A stretch of 64,000 bases of DNA, from the NCBI GenBank assembly GCA_007570785.1, contig ML664159.1:5489987-5553986 (forward strand). Direction: 5' to 3'. The notes under the pieces are model-generated. The model searched no databases. It saw nothing but the letters and a program-made list of their open reading frames with translations, and was not told the DNA's origin. The position numbers and the translations under genes were made by a program. Positions 45,233-57,677 of the stretch are shown here, piece after piece. Positions within the stretch are counted from its first letter, which is position 1; the number at the start of each line of letters is the position of its first letter. The stretch is from Antilocapra americana. Lineage: Eukaryota; Chordata; Mammalia; Artiodactyla; Antilocapridae.

Positions 45233-46135
45233 AACAACCCAATTTAAAAAATAGGCAAAGAACTTGCGTAGATATTTCCATGAAAAAATATATAAGTGGC
45301 CAGTAAGCACATAAAGCTCAATATCATCAGCCACTAGGGAAATGCAAATAAAAAACACAGGGGATATCACTTCATTTCCATTAGCATGGCTGTCATTAAA
45401 AAAAAAAAAGCAAAAGAAAATAGCAAGTATTGGGAAGGATGTGGAAGAATTAGAACGCTTCTGCATTGCTAATGGGAATATAAAATGGTGCAGCTGTTTG
45501 GGAGAAAGTTCATGTTTTCTCAAAAACTTAAATGTGAAATTACCATGTGACCCAATAATTCCACTCATAGGTATAGACTCAAAGGACGGAAAACAGGAAC
45601 TCAAACAGATGCTTATAAACAAACCTTCAAATCAGCATTATATATAGGAGCCAAAAGGTGGAAACAACCCAAGTATCTATCAGCAGACGAATAGATAAAT
45701 AAAGTGGTAAACACATACAACGGAATATTATTCAGCCATAAAAAGGAATGCAGTTCTGATATATGATACAGCATGAAATAAAATTTAAAAATATGCTAAT
45801 TAAAAATATGCTAAGTGAAATAGGCCAGACACAAAAAAGAACAAACACTATATGATTCTACTTACACGAGCTATTTGAAATAGGCAAATACCTAGAAAGG
45901 GACAGTAGATTAGAGATAACCAGCGTCTGGTGGGAATTGGAGATAAGTAGTTATGATATAATGGTTGTAGAGTTTCTGCTGAGGATGATGAAAAAATATG
46001 GAAATTGTGGTGATGATTATACACCATGATGAATGCCCTTAATGCCGCTGAATTGTAGCACTTAAGTATGGTTAAGATGATAAATTTTATGTTATGTAAA
46101 TTTTACCACATGAAAAAAACTTTAGTGAAAAAAAA
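45233..46135 (+). mobile_element. Old L1 LINE 3' region
   Basis: 'gaacttgcgtagatatttcc', 'gccactagggaaatgcaaat', 'gggaaggatgtggaagaat', 'ccatgtgacccaataattcc' are ORF2 C-terminal text. 'acttaagtatggttaagatg' and 'attttatgttatgtaaattt' are the 3' UTR of mammal-wide L1M-type elements. The 101-codon frame at 45342-45647 ('KLPCDPIIPLIGIDSKDGKQ') is ORF2 residue. Broken throughout. Confidence 0.85.
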
Positions 46136-48124
46136 GTGACTGGAAAAATATTTCAAGATCTTGATAATGGTTTTCTCTGGGTAGTCTCTCTCTCTTGTAT
46201 TTGCATTCTCTATATTTCTGACAAATATTCTGTAGTTTTTTTATCCCCCAAAACTCTAAATTTCACTTTTCAAAAAAAAAGGCAATATAGAAAGTCAATA
46301 TGGTAAGACAGAGAGATCTATGCTTTCTCTACGTAACAAAAATACCTTGAGAATGCAAAGGACAGCATCTGGATTTTACTGGGCCAGGTAACAACCTTGC
46401 AACTGGTCTGTTTGGAGGGCTTGTAAATGGCACCCCTGTGTCCTCTTGTCCTAGGAAACCTCTCCTGGAAGGGATGCAACCCTGGTCTCCATTATTCTGA
46501 TCATTTGGCAGAGCTGTAGCTCTGTGCTGCAGCCTCCCACAGAGCAAGACAACCACAGCCTCTAACTTCAAAGAGGCACCACTACCCCTGTTGGAATGCA
46601 GCTTCCCAGTTGGCCTGGCCAACTCTGTGAAGACTAGAAGGATCAGACAGAAACCCTTCATAGAGAGGAGGAGGGATGGGAACGTCAGCCAGTTTCTTCC
46701 TAGGACTCCCTTCCCCTCAGGGTGCTGCCAAGATCATTCCCCATTTATTTTAAGGAAAGGAGAGAAGCTAGTCTTGTTATCTTAGTAAACTGGCTTCTGG
46801 CCCCCTGCTGCCCTTCACTATGTCAGAGAGAAAGGACCAACAGTACTGTGTTGTATCTTAGCCCTTCTCAAACTAAGAACAAAAGTTTTGGAACTGGGCC
46901 CTCCTGGCTTGGAATAGGATCATCAGGCAAGGACCTGGGGGCACTGCTTTGTTCTCAAAGTGTTTTGCTGTGACCTCTTTCGACTGAGACGCCAACTAAA
47001 CTGCTAGGAAAGGAAAAAGATGTGAATAGCTTCTGGTAAATCTATCATTTAAGCTGATGATGCTCTTTGCATATCAAAGGAAGACAGGTTAATATTACAA
47101 GTCTGGAAGATGCTAACCCTTAATTTGACAGTTCCTTAACTGTTAAGGGGTACATGTGTGAGACATCGAAATAAGGGGCTGAGGATGAAAGATACCTTTT
47201 CTTCTGAGATTATGCTGAAAAGATTGAGTCTGGATTCCTTCAGTCATGGGATATGGTCCCAGAGAACAAGCTCCAACATGAAAAGCTTCTCCTATATCTA
47301 AGAAAGCTCACAGATACAGCGTGGCATTTCATTCTTTTGCTTTCTAAGGTCTGTGATTTCAGAATTGAACTAAGAATTGGGACACTGGAAATTTTTACAC
47401 TAGGCCCTCATTTCCCATTTACTTTTCTCCTTTGTGATTTCCAACTCTGTGTTGCAGCAACCTATACACATACAATACATCAATATTTAGAAGTTTATTT
47501 TCTGGGGAAATTGAAATGGGAGACGCTTTGGATTCTGGGACCCAGTGGTGTGCTAGAGGCAGTGCATAATGACTTTCAAGAGCCAGCTGTACATATCTCT
47601 TCCCAACTCTGTTCACACATCCACATCCCATTGGTAGCTTCAAATTAGCCAAGGAAGGGTATTGACACAGAAATGAGCAAGAAATAAAAATCAGGGTTTT
47701 GCTTTTTTGTCTGTTTTTGGAGGTCAAGTGTAAAGCTCAGAACTAAAGATGAAAAGATTCTGTCTCAGAATGCAGCAACCACACTGATCACCAGGCAGGG
47801 AATTAGAATTTTATCTTTGGAAAATGAAATTGCCCCAGAGATAAAGGCTTGTAATTACTATAATTTGGAATTCCTTAACAAATAGCAACAACAACAAAAA
47901 CTTATATATCACTCATGATCAATAAGACTTTCAAGCAGCTTTTAGTTCCTTTCTTTAATTATGAACTTTCACCCAGTTTTTATCAGAGATTTGTGGAAAC
48001 CCCCAACATGAAAACAATTAAAGCTTTTCCAAAAAATAGAGGAAGCTTGGTATTATGAAAGTAGAGACATCTTCAGGAAGACAAAGGAAGATAAATTGCA
48101 ACCACAAGATAGAATAGTAGGTTG
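46136..48124. other. Unannotated sequence, about 2 kb
   Basis: 46136-46290 has an unresolved T-rich repeat-like text. The rest is unique. Frames of up to 131 codons (47253-47648 plus; 46329-46661 minus) have no recognised domain. Confidence 0.4.
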
Positions 48125-49014
48125 CTATATTAATTATCTATTACTGCATTACAAATAACCAAAAATTTAATAGGTTAAATAGCATCTATTTTTTTTACCC
48201 CAAAGTTTCCGTGGGTCAGGTGTCCAAGCATGGCTTAACTGGGTTCTCTGCAGGTTGCGATCAAGGTGTCACCTGAGCTGTCTTCCTTTTTGAAGCTTGG
48301 AGTTCTCTTTCAAGCACATGTTGGCAGAATTCAATGTCTTGTGGTTGTAAGAGGTTGTTCTCTTGCTGTCTTGTCAGCAAGGAATTGCTGTTGGCTTCTA
48401 AAGCCCACCTCTGTTCCCCACCAGGTGATGCTCTCATAGGCCCTCTCCAAATGGCAGTGCCCTCTTCAAGGCCAGTGGGTGAATCTCTCACTCAACTCTG
48501 CTAAGACGTAGTCGTATATACCACAATATAGTTAGAGCAGTCTAACTTCTACATTTACAACATGATATAACCTAATCATAGAAGGGACCTTCTCATTGGT
48601 TTTGCCATATTTTGTTGGCCAGAAGCAAATCAAAGGGCCTGCCAAGTTCAAGGGGGGGGGTGATTTTATATATCTGTATAAATCTTAGAATTTTTTTAAA
48701 AACTTATTTATTTATTGGCTATGCTACGTCTTCAGTGGTGCACACAGACTGTTCTTTAGTTGCAGTAAGTGAGAGCTACTCTCTAGCTGTGGTGTACAGG
48801 TTTCTCATTGTGATGGCTTCTCTTGTTGCAGAGCAGGGGACTCTAGGGCAGAAGCTCAATAGTTCCGGTACACAGGCTTCGTTGCACCACAGCATATGGG
48901 ATCTTTCCGGGGCACTGATAGATTGATTCTTTACCACTGAGCCACCAGGGAGGCCTAGGAGGATATTTGATTAAAAGGTGACTCATCGGGTTATCTTAAG
49001 GTGTATCTGCCACA
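48125..49014. repeat. Unresolved mammalian repeat, split by a CHR SINE
   Basis: 'taattatctattactgcatt', 'agtttccgtgggtcaggtgt', 'gcatggcttaactgggttct', 'gcgatcaaggtgtcacctga', 'aacctaatcatagaagggac', then after the SINE 'ggttatcttaaggtgtatct'. These occur in this order in a very common mammalian repeat whose name I cannot fix. About 620 bases without the SINE. Confidence 0.55.
48690..48955 (-). mobile_element. CHR-2-type SINE
   Basis: 'aaaacttatttatttattgg', 'ctctctagctgtggtgtaca', 'ctcattgtgatggcttctct', 'ttaccactgagccaccaggg'. Reverse complement of the long CHR form, with some loss near 48850. Confidence 0.85.
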
Positions 49015-49480
49015 GTTGCTAAGAAATTGAAACAGAGAACAAGAAAGCTCCTGAAAATTTAAAACCAAAAATAATAGCATTAAATAGAAGAGTTGGAAGA
49101 TAAAGTTGAGGAAATCTCTCATAGAAAAGAGTAACAATAACAAAAGGAAATTAAAAGTGAGAGACAAAGGACAAAAAGCGTTAGAAGACCAATTCAGGAG
49201 GTCCAACATCTGACTAGTAAAAGGTCCCAAATGAGAAAACAGAATAAAACTGTTTTTATATCAAATATATAAAAGATGTAACACATGAAAATTTCCCAGA
49301 CCTGGACAACACAAGTCTTCAGATTGAAAGGTACCTTTGATGGCTAGCACAATAAACGAAAGAGAGAGGAAAGAAGAACCCCATCAATAAGGCGTACCTC
49401 CATGAAATTTCAGAACACTGGGAGTGAAAAGGAAATCCTAATGGTGAGGAAGTATATTGAGAATTTATTTTTGGAAATAG
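49015..49480. other. Unannotated AT-rich sequence
   Basis: No gene or repeat recognised. Confidence 0.45.
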
Positions 49481-49490
49481 AAAGGAGTAA

Positions 49491-49619
49491 GCCTGGGATC
49501 TCCCTGGTGGTCCAGTGGTTAAGACTCCATGCCTGCATAGGTTTGGTCCCTGGTCTGAGAACTAAAATCTTGCATGCTGCATGGTACAACCAAAAACAAT
49601 AATAAATAATAATAATAAT
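49491..49619 (+). mobile_element. CHR SINE (short form)
   Basis: 'gggatctccctggtggtcca', 'agtggttaagactccatgcc', 'ggtctgagaactaaaatctt', then 'caaaaacaataataaataat' and an (AAT)n tail. Exact target duplication aaaggagtaa at 49481-49490 and 49620-49629. Confidence 0.94.
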
Positions 49620-49629
49620 AAAGGAGTAA

Positions 49630-49944
49630 ATCAAAGACAAGAGAGATATGGGGAACAAGAAATGAGGGATCCAGATTTAAAAGAAAGATGTAGGGAAATC
49701 TTAAATCTTAGCACACAGCAGGTTTACAGAGAACAGACATGATTGGAACAGCAATGTAGAGGATTATGGGAGAAACGTTTCCATTAAAGAGGGAGGATTA
49801 GAGCAGTTTGATTATCTGATAGTGATTAGATATTTGGAAAATATTAGGTACAAGTGATTTGACAGATCTTTTGAAAAATTTGGAGTGGGGAAATGGCAAC
49901 TTAACTCCTGAAAAAAATAATTCTGTAATCTTAGAATACTCATT
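49630..49944. other. Unannotated sequence
   Basis: No gene or repeat recognised. Confidence 0.45.
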
Positions 49945-50153
49945 GTGCATGCTTAGGTGTTCAGTCATGTCTGACTCTTTTGTAGCCCCATGGACTGTAG
50001 CCTCCCAGGTTCCTCTGTCCATTGGATTTCCCAGGCAAGAATACTGGAGTGGGTTGCCATTTCCTTCTCCAGGTGATCTTCTCGACCCAGGTACTGAACC
50101 CGTGTCTCCTGCTTGGCAGGTGGATTCTCAACTACTGTGCCAGCAGGGAAGTG
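49945..50153 (-). mobile_element. Bov-tA/Bov-A2 SINE
   Basis: 'gtgcatgcttaggtgttcag', 'gccccatggactgtagcctc', 'cttctccaggtgatcttctc', 'actgtgccagcagggaag'. Complete. Confidence 0.95.
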
Positions 50154-50520
50154 CACTTTTGACTTTAGCAGTAACATTTAATCACAAAAATGTAACACTC
50201 ACTATATGTTGTTGTTTAACCAAATATTGCAACACATGAAGATTCATTCTGCTTGGTTTGGGAAATAGGTTAGAAGGCTTAAGAGCAGAAAGTAAAGAAG
50301 TAGTGTTCAAAACTGGCTAAGGAAACAATAGCATTACTAACATGCTAGTTAAAATTGTGGAATTACTATATATTTCAAAAGGAAAAGATAATGAAAAAAT
50401 TTAAAAGGGATTGCCTCTGAAAGGTAGAAATGAGGATGGGTTTATTTTCATTCTGTTTGGTACAGTAAAAATAAGAGGGAAAGGAAAACCTATATAAATG
50501 TATTACTTGGGTTTAGACAG
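50154..50520. other. Unannotated sequence
   Basis: 50405-50510 has repeat-like text ('ttgcctctgaaaggtagaaa', 'ctatataaatgtattacttg') related in style to 46140-46290. Family not resolved. Confidence 0.4.
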
Positions 50521-50733
50521 AGTTTCCCTGGTGGCACAGTGGTAAAGAATCTGCCTACCAATGCAGGAGACATGGGTTCAATCTCTGGGTTAGGAAGATT
50601 CCCTGGAGAAGGAACTGGCAACCCACTCCAGTATCCTTGCCTGGGAAATCCCTTAGACAGAGTAGCTTGGTGGGCTACAGTCCATGGGGTTGCAAGAGTC
50701 TGTCATGACTTAGCGACTACACCACCACCACCC
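50521..50733 (+). mobile_element. Bov-tA SINE
   Basis: 'agtttccctggtggcacagt', 'ccctggagaaggaactggca', 'acccactccagtatccttgc', 'catgacttagcgactacacc', with an ACC-repeat tail. Complete. Confidence 0.95.
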
Positions 50734-51764
50734 AATATTTATGTACTTCCTAGTTTATGAGGTCTCATCAAAGTCTGTAAGTATCAAAAAGTTTTTTCAG
50801 CCAGAATAAATAAAGGAAGTGCTGAGCAGTTAGAAGCAAAGACCCACCTCTTTTGGTTTAACAAAGACAAACCAAATTTATCTTCCTTCTGTTACGACTT
50901 CCATGCTGATTTTGACAGATTTCCCTGAGTGCCTTTGCTCCACACCAAATTACTTATTTTTCTGAGTCACTCTTGTCTAGACGTAGGAGCAGTTCCTGCC
51001 CGGTGTTGGGCGGATGGAATTGTAGGTTCTGTGCAGATTTGTTTGTACAGCACTTCCTCCCTCGTGTGAAGTATACATTACATGTGAATGAGGCTCTTCA
51101 GGGCTCTGGGTAATTACTGCATTTGGAGCCATTCTTCTCTTCAGAGGTTGAGTCTTTTCCTTTTCTTTTGATTTCTTACATTCTGCAGCAACTGTCATCG
51201 TTACTTTGATGCTGTGGTTTAATAGCGGCTTCAAATGCAAATTTGACAACACAAGCTGAAAATTATGGGTGGCAGACAAAGGAACTAAACTTCCATGCCT
51301 GTGTTTTGAGAGGCTCCACCTGAGCTATTAAAGTACACATGTTTTAGTAGTAAGCCCAGCATACCACCTTGGTCTTTATATCATAAGAGCCAGAATTTTC
51401 TGAAGACATTCCCCAAACCTGGGCCTCAAAATGGAGTTTCAATTATTTCCTCAGTTATTTTCCGGTCAATCTGATTTCCTCTTCATATCACTTATCCGAG
51501 GATGATTAGCCAAATATTTTATAACCAGAATTGCCCTGGCCACAGCCCAACAGAGCAAGAGTAGAGGTGGAACTCCTGGTAGACACAAGTGTTCTGCCAT
51601 TATCTCCTGGACCAAGAGAGAGGTGACAGGAAGCGGATCTCTGGCCAAGATCTGAGGGACAAGAGGGACGCCTGGAAGACCTGGGGAGTAGTCATAGCCC
51701 ATCAGAATTGGAGTGTTTAAATGTTTGAACAACTGATAGGGCCATATCTGTCTATACTGAAATA
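50734..51764. other. Unique sequence (candidate conserved non-coding element)
   Basis: No repeat recognised. 50890-51230 keeps seven CpG in modest GC content. A 100-codon minus frame (50977-51279) has basic stretches (KKSKEKEKTQPLKRR) but no recognised domain. A regulatory element or an unknown exon are both possible; neither is shown. Confidence 0.35.
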
Positions 51765-51777
51765 TGACTTCCTGTCT

Positions 51778-51891
51778 TAGAGTGGGAAATGGCAACCCAC
51801 TCCAGTATTCTAGCCTGGAGAATCCCGTGGGTAGGAGCCTTGGCGAGCTATCGTCCCTGTTGTTGCAAACAGTTGGACAGGCGTGCATACG
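51778..51891 (+). mobile_element. Bov-A SINE, 5'-truncated, short
   Basis: 'gggaaatggcaacccactcc', 'agtattctagcctggagaat', 'ttgttgcaaacagttggaca'. Only about 114 bases. Target duplication tgacttcctgtct, exact over 13 bases, at 51765-51777 and 51892-51904. Confidence 0.95.
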
Positions 51892-51929
51892 TGACTTCCT
51901 GTCTAAGGCATAGTTACTCTTGGACGTGC

Positions 51930-52040
51930 CTCTCCTTCCCTACTATCTTGTAAGCTGCTTGAGAGGAGATTCGGGATCAGCTTCTTATCTATGTATGACA
52001 CAGTGCTTTCTCTGAATGAGTGGATGAATGAATAAAGGAA
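51930..52040 (+). mobile_element. L2 LINE 3' end
   Basis: 'actatcttgtaagctgcttg', 'cttcttatctatgtatgaca', 'cagtgctttctctgaatgag', 'tggatgaatgaataaagg' parallel the L2 terminus. Confidence 0.6.
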
Positions 52041-53240
52041 TGCCACTAATTATTTCTTCTCCTTTCTAAGCCTTGCTTCCTTATTCTTGACTTTATTCAC
52101 TACTGAAATTTAACATGTCATATTTTACTCAGGGAGGACCTTTTCATAATCACAAATCTGGTCCTTTGGAGGAACAAAGGGACTTAGAAATAAACATTCA
52201 AGAATAAGACTATCTGTTTTTCTTGAAAAAAGTTATCATTGGCAGAATGGATGTTTGAAAGAATGGTTAAAGTATATTCTTTGTTATGGTTTGTTAGTTC
52301 TGTGGGTGCATGTGGAGTCTGGTGGAACAGGCTTCATGCTAAAACTTTTTCTTCAGGGGGAAAAAGTGAGCCTTCATATACAGTGTTTTAATTTTGCAAT
52401 TGTTGTTTAGATTTAAATTAACGCAAGAGAATCAAACCATCAGCATCACACTGGCAAGTCTTTGTTTTCCCTGCAGAAGCTACTTGAAGAATAAGAAGGG
52501 AGAGAAATCCATACATAGTAAAGAAGAAATTAGATTTCTTTAAATCAATTCTCAGAACCTAAGAAAGTAGCAAGCTATAAGGATGAGAGATTGTACAGGA
52601 ATATGATTTTTATCTAGGTCATAAAATTTATAGCTATTTTCTTCCTTTAATGTAAACGTAGAAGTGATAGGCATCTATAATGTGCCATCCCAGCAGGATC
52701 AAAAACATGGAATCAGGTTAAAACATTTAGTTTTCCTCCAGAAAGAAATTGACATGAAACAAATTTATCAAGGGACTACATTTTTAAAGCATGTGTTTCA
52801 TGGCTGCCTAGGACAAAAGAAAAGAATTCTAGTATATTAAAGCAATAATTTCTTTTGAACTATAGGTATTAATGTAAGATGAGAGAAACATACCAAAATA
52901 AACAATTTTCAAAGAAGAGACTGAGGCCAGAGTATTATTTTACTTCTCCAATACTTTATTAGTTGTAGTTATAGCTACTCGTGTTCTCCAAAGGTAATTA
53001 CCTAGAATTCTCTCAGCTTGATCTGAAGCTCTGAGCAGAGTTAACTTATTGATATCACACTATTTGATATTAATCAAATGCAAGATGTCTCTTTTGAAGC
53101 AACTGAATGGCTTATTTAATTCAAGAATTGTTGATTATATGAAGTAAATAGTAAATAACTATATAACCAGTCTTCATAAGACTTTGGGATATTTTTAGTT
53201 GTTCTTTAATAAGATTCTAAAAATAATTTGTGTTTTTCTA
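52041..53240. other. Unannotated AT-rich sequence
   Basis: No repeat or gene recognised and no frame of note. Confidence 0.45.
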
Positions 53241-53565
53241 ATATTATTCCAGAGCTACCACTTGCTAGGCCTTGAAGATGTAGAGATAAACAAGAATCTC
53301 CCTGTAACCCTGGAATTCAAGACTTAGTGTAAGGAGCAGGCAATTCCATAGATAATTTCAACAAAGCCTGAGGGATGTCATAATAAAAGTACCCCAAAAG
53401 AGGAAGAATTCTGTGCTCTCCAAAGAAATAGCCAAGGGAAGGTCTCTAAGGCAACCCCTGAACTAAGTTTGTAAGGAAATAGAGACATTAGCTAGGCAGG
53501 AAAGACATTCCAGACACGGGGAATGGAAACCTGGGAAATGCATGTGGTATTGCAAAAGCATAAAC
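53241..53565 (-). mobile_element. L2 LINE fragment
   Basis: 'ttgctaggccttgaagatgt', 'gccaagggaaggtctctaag', 'ggcaggaaagacattccaga', 'gggaatggaaacctgggaaa' follow antisense L2. Confidence 0.6.
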
Positions 53566-54180
53566 TCAGACTGGATATCCTTAAAGGAAATCAAATGTAT
53601 AAATTAATGCAACACATAGAAGCTAAAACACTTCTAGAAAAATCATACAGAGTTAAATAATTAACATTTTCCTTTTGAGAATTATCATTGCATTATGTTT
53701 TCAGTTACTGTCAATAAAAAATATATGGAAAACTTCCCAAAGATTAGCTATAAAAATGCTTGAGAAAATTCCATCATTGGCCATTATAAGACATTGCTAT
53801 AATATTTAATATTTCTGTCCCTGAGAGGATGAATAAAGTGCTAAATGGCTTATACTCATAGAATAAGACCAAAATTTGCAATGTTCGAATTTGTTTGCTA
53901 TGTTTGCTGTGTATGTTTGAAGCATTACAAATATCACAACGTGGTTTCTTCAAAATTGTCTCCTTATAACAATTTCCATATATAAATAGAGGAAAAATTT
54001 GCTAATGTAAGTCATATGAAATTTACATTCCTTATAAAGTAAAACATTTTCCTAGGCTCAGGTACAAGTCCTCCTTCTGAGCCCAGCTAAGAGTTGGACT
54101 GGCCCAAAAAACATTGGATTGTGCTTGTCTCCTGCATTGAAGACAGGAGTCTTATGTAACAACGTAGTTAATTTCTAATG
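53566..54180. other. Unannotated AT-rich sequence
   Basis: No repeat or gene recognised. Confidence 0.45.
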
Positions 54181-54275
54181 CTATTGACCTCAGCTTCCTC
54201 ACTATAAAATGAGAGTGTGGACCAGATGACCTCTAAGGAAGGTCTTTAAGCTCCAGCAGTCTACAACTTTTTTAT
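54181..54275 (+). mobile_element. MIR-like SINE scrap
   Basis: 'cctcagcttcctcactataa', 'aatgagagtgtggaccagat', 'gacctctaaggaaggtcttt' resemble a common core-SINE ending. Exact family uncertain. Confidence 0.45.
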
Positions 54276-54761
54276 TTCCTGCTTGGCATTGCACACCTGG
54301 CATCCAAATGACTTTCCCAACACCAGCCAATGAAACCACTTCTTTCAGTATGAGTCTCAGCCATGGAGATCAAGGGTCTTGTTAACTGTACTCAGCTTTG
54401 TGCATCTCACTTAGGTCATAATCATATTTCTCCACCCCCAAATGGAGCTCACTGGACAATGACCTACTTTCTCAACACGGTTGGCTTTTCCCAGCAAGGA
54501 TGGCTCATGAAGCTGTATCAGCCTAAATCCAAAATCACAGTGCAGAAAGAAAGACTCTAAGGTAGTAAGCAATCAAAGCACTAAAAATCCTTCTTAGACA
54601 ACCTCTGTGGTTATTACAGAAAAAAGTAATCACCTAAAGCAGTGCCAGTGGTGGCATTATTCTGTGCATGTTGAGCCTGTTCCCTCAGTCTCTCTTGACA
54701 GTCTGGAGCAGGGGTGCCAAAGTTTTTGATTATGTGCTACCTCATCAATTAGTGTATTTTT
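54276..54761. other. Unannotated sequence
   Basis: A 65-codon plus frame without recognised domain; no repeat. Confidence 0.4.
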
Positions 54762-54973
54762 GAGCATGCCCAGTCATATCCTACTCTTTGCAACTTCATG
54801 GGCTGTAGCCTGCCAGGCCCTGCTGTCCATAGCATTTTCCAGTCAAGAATACTGGAGTGGGTTGCTATTTCCTTCTCCAGGGGATCTTCCCTATCCAGAA
54901 ATCCAACCCTTGTCTCTTGTACCTCCCACATTGTCCGCCAGGTTCTTTACCAGCTAAACCACTAGGGAACCCT
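54762..54973 (-). mobile_element. Bov-tA/Bov-A2 SINE
   Basis: 'gagcatgcccagtcatatcc', 'cttcatgggctgtagcctgc', 'cttctccaggggatcttccc', 'taccagctaaaccactaggg'. Complete, moderately diverged. Confidence 0.94.
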
Positions 54974-55829
54974 CCACACTCCCCCTGCAACCCTCCAGTT
55001 AATGTATAGATATATTCTTATATTTATATATTGTGTGTGATATTTATTTGTCATATTCATGCTATAATGAACGAATAGGTTACATAGATTATAAAATATA
55101 TACAAAAATAGAAACTTCAAAAGGATGAAATTTTTTAAATTAATATATAATAATGGAAGTTGAAGTATTCTTCCTAAACACTTGTGAATAATCTTGAATT
55201 CCCTACTCATTTGATTTAAAGAGCAGAGTCTTCTGAATGATCCAGATGTTTGCATCATTAATCTATTCCCTTCTAAACTTTTATAATCCTTAATAACTTA
55301 TTTTTCAAAATCTTAAAATATTTTAATTTTTAAAATTCCTGAGTTTCGATATTTTTGTTCCAAGCAGTCAGGTTTGCTTTTTTTAGTAAACTAAAGAGGT
55401 AACTGAGGGTTAAGTTTACAAGGCAAGTAATATCAGACCAAGTGGTTTTCAGTAAGATCTCCGACCTAGCCAAGCCCTCCAAAATCGCTCACTCATGGCT
55501 CACTTTTCTCTTCCACTCATTGGATCTTAAATAGGATCTCCTTCTTCTTGGTAAATCCTTTTTTTTTTTGCATGTATGCATATGAGGTAAGAAAATAAGA
55601 TGGTGACGCTGGTTCAGAATCCAACTTTCTAGGAAGTATATAGTTACATTCTCATTAGTTTATGATCACCCTTTATTTTCTTTCTTTTTTTTTAAATGCT
55701 GTTATCCAGCTTAATCGCTTAATTCATTCAATGGATTGATCCATTATAACCAAAAATCAGACCTATATAAAACGTGATTTTTTTTCATCTAAAGATAAGA
55801 GAATAAAGATTTGTCATCCCTAAGGCTGT
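54974..55829. other. Unannotated AT-rich sequence
   Basis: Very A/T-rich with T-runs at 55560 and 55686; no repeat or gene recognised. Confidence 0.45.
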
Positions 55830-55948
55830 CTGGAGAAGGAAATGGCAACCCACTCCAGTATTCTTGCCTGGAAAATCCCACGGACAGAGGAGCCTGGCAG
55901 GCTACCATCCATGGGGTCGCAAGAGTCGGACACGGCTTAGCAACAAAA
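55830..55948 (+). mobile_element. Bov-A SINE, 5'-truncated
   Basis: Begins inside the body at 'ctggagaaggaaatggcaac', then 'ggaaaatcccacggacagag' and 'gtcgcaagagtcggacacgg'. The tRNA-like head is missing. Several CpG are intact, which points to a fairly recent insertion. Confidence 0.93.
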
Positions 55949-56040
55949 TGGCTAAACCACCAAGGTTATCTTAAACAATGTGTCCTAGAATTCTGGCAGT
56001 AAATCCAAACAGGATTGATAGCATCTTTATAATCAGTATA

Positions 56041-56239
56041 GAACTTCCCTGGTGGCTTAGATGGTAAAAGCATCTTCCTGCAACAGGGGAGACCCAGGCT
56101 CGATCCCTGGAGAAAGAAATGGCACCCCACTCCAGTACTCTTGTCTGGAAAATCCCATGGACGGAGGAGCCTGGTAGATTATAGTCCATGGGGTCGCAAA
56201 GAGTCGGACACGACTGAGTGACTTCACTTTCACTTTTAT
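56041..56239 (+). mobile_element. Bov-tA SINE
   Basis: 'gaacttccctggtggcttag', 'aggctcgatccctggagaaa', 'ggggtcgcaaagagtcggac', 'acgactgagtgacttcac'. Target duplication tttataatcagtata (56026-56040) and tttataatcaatata (56240-56254). About 20 bases between head and body are missing relative to the full form. Confidence 0.96.
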
Positions 56240-56361
56240 TTTATAATCAATATACAAATAATTATACATTAAAAGAAGACATATGAGCTTATGGTTTTTG
56301 AAAATCTATTTTATTTCATCACAGTCCTTTCTGGAGATGTCAGTCTCTCCACGTAGGTTGG

Positions 56362-56600
56362 AAGACAGCATGACATGCTGGACAGAGCCTTCAGAGGACT
56401 TTAAACCGGAGTTCCAGTCTCCACCCCATCATTAGCTGGCTATGGCCCTGAACAATCAACTTGCTTAATCTTTGAGTCTGTTTCCTATTCTACAGAATAG
56501 TACACTATCTGCCTCCTAATCTTGTTGTAAAGACAGAGTGTTTATAAAGCTCTTAGTACAGTGCCCAGCACATTGCAGCTCCCCATGAAATGGAAAATAT
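56362..56600 (+). mobile_element. MIR SINE
   Basis: 'gcatgacatgctggacagag', 'attagctggctatggccctg', 'tgtttcctattctacagaat', 'cttgttgtaaagacagagtg', 'agtacagtgcccagcacatt'. Nearly complete sense MIR. Confidence 0.82.
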
Positions 56601-57677
56601 GCCTGCTACTCTTTTAAAACCCTAAAGATTATGATTTGTTTCTTCTTGTTTCCCTTCATTTAGTGCCTAGCATAGTATTATCTCTGGAGTTAATGTTTAA
56701 TATTTTCTCATTGACTAATATAGGTAATTTCCTACACTTGCATAATTTTATTTAACTTCAAAGAAGTAAACGATGCTCTGATGCTTCTTATATTTTGGAG
56801 ATTACGATAAAATAGCTTGAAAACAATGTAACAATAACAACAGAAAGTTTGTGTGGTCCTGTCTGTTTTTCCAGCATATGGAACCTCGATTCCCAGGGTC
56901 TGAAGTTATCTGAGCTCTGAGGGAGAAATGAGAAATTGAGGGACTTTAATCTTGATTCTACCAGCCACTTTGTATGACTGATCTGCAAATCTCTTTCTCG
57001 GGGTCAATTCCACAATGCAGATCTCTGCATCTGCGGGGTTCAAGTCTAATCTTCTCCACTGGGAGTTCTGGGTAATCCTCTGGCCTCCATCTTTGGGGTT
57101 AAACCTTATCTTATTCCTGACAGGAAAGCCAAGAACATTAGTTTTTCTATCCATATATGGACAGATTAGACTCTATGTGAGAGTGTGTATGTACACATGA
57201 AAGAAAAGCAGATATCTTCAGATGATATTTCTACAACTCTCTGCCTTAATTTATAAGAAACCTGGGCCTTAATTTTAATCTTTAAGCCCCAACACAAGAA
57301 AGGAGAGTCATGTCAGATGGAAAGGTGGTACAGCCTTGAAATGAGGAGTGCAGAGAGGCTGTCTCCCTGAAACACACAACCCTGGCCATTGGTTGCATCA
57401 TCGCTGAATGGCCAGGAAGTCCCACACTCCAAGCGTCTGTGGAGACTCATAAATGCAAAAAGATCAGCCTCTCCAGCTCCTAGTTCCCTGCACACATAAA
57501 CACACACAAGGTTAATCAGTTCTGAAGCAGTTCTTGCCAGCATTAGAGAGACAATGGTTAAATCTGCTTGATTTGTTCAAAAAGTGGCATGTCATTGTGG
57601 ACAGACATTTGACGTAGAATCAGATTCTGGTGTTTTTCTATTTATGGGACCTTGAAAAAGAGGCCTTAAAATATGAG
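56601..57677. other. Unannotated sequence
   Basis: No repeat recognised. Overlapping frames at 56906-57200 and 57313-57543 have no recognised domain. Confidence 0.4.

Noticed and set aside
47253..47648. 131-codon plus-strand frame
   Set aside because: No similarity recognised, an overlapping antisense frame of similar length, no splice or start context. Expected by chance in 64 kb.
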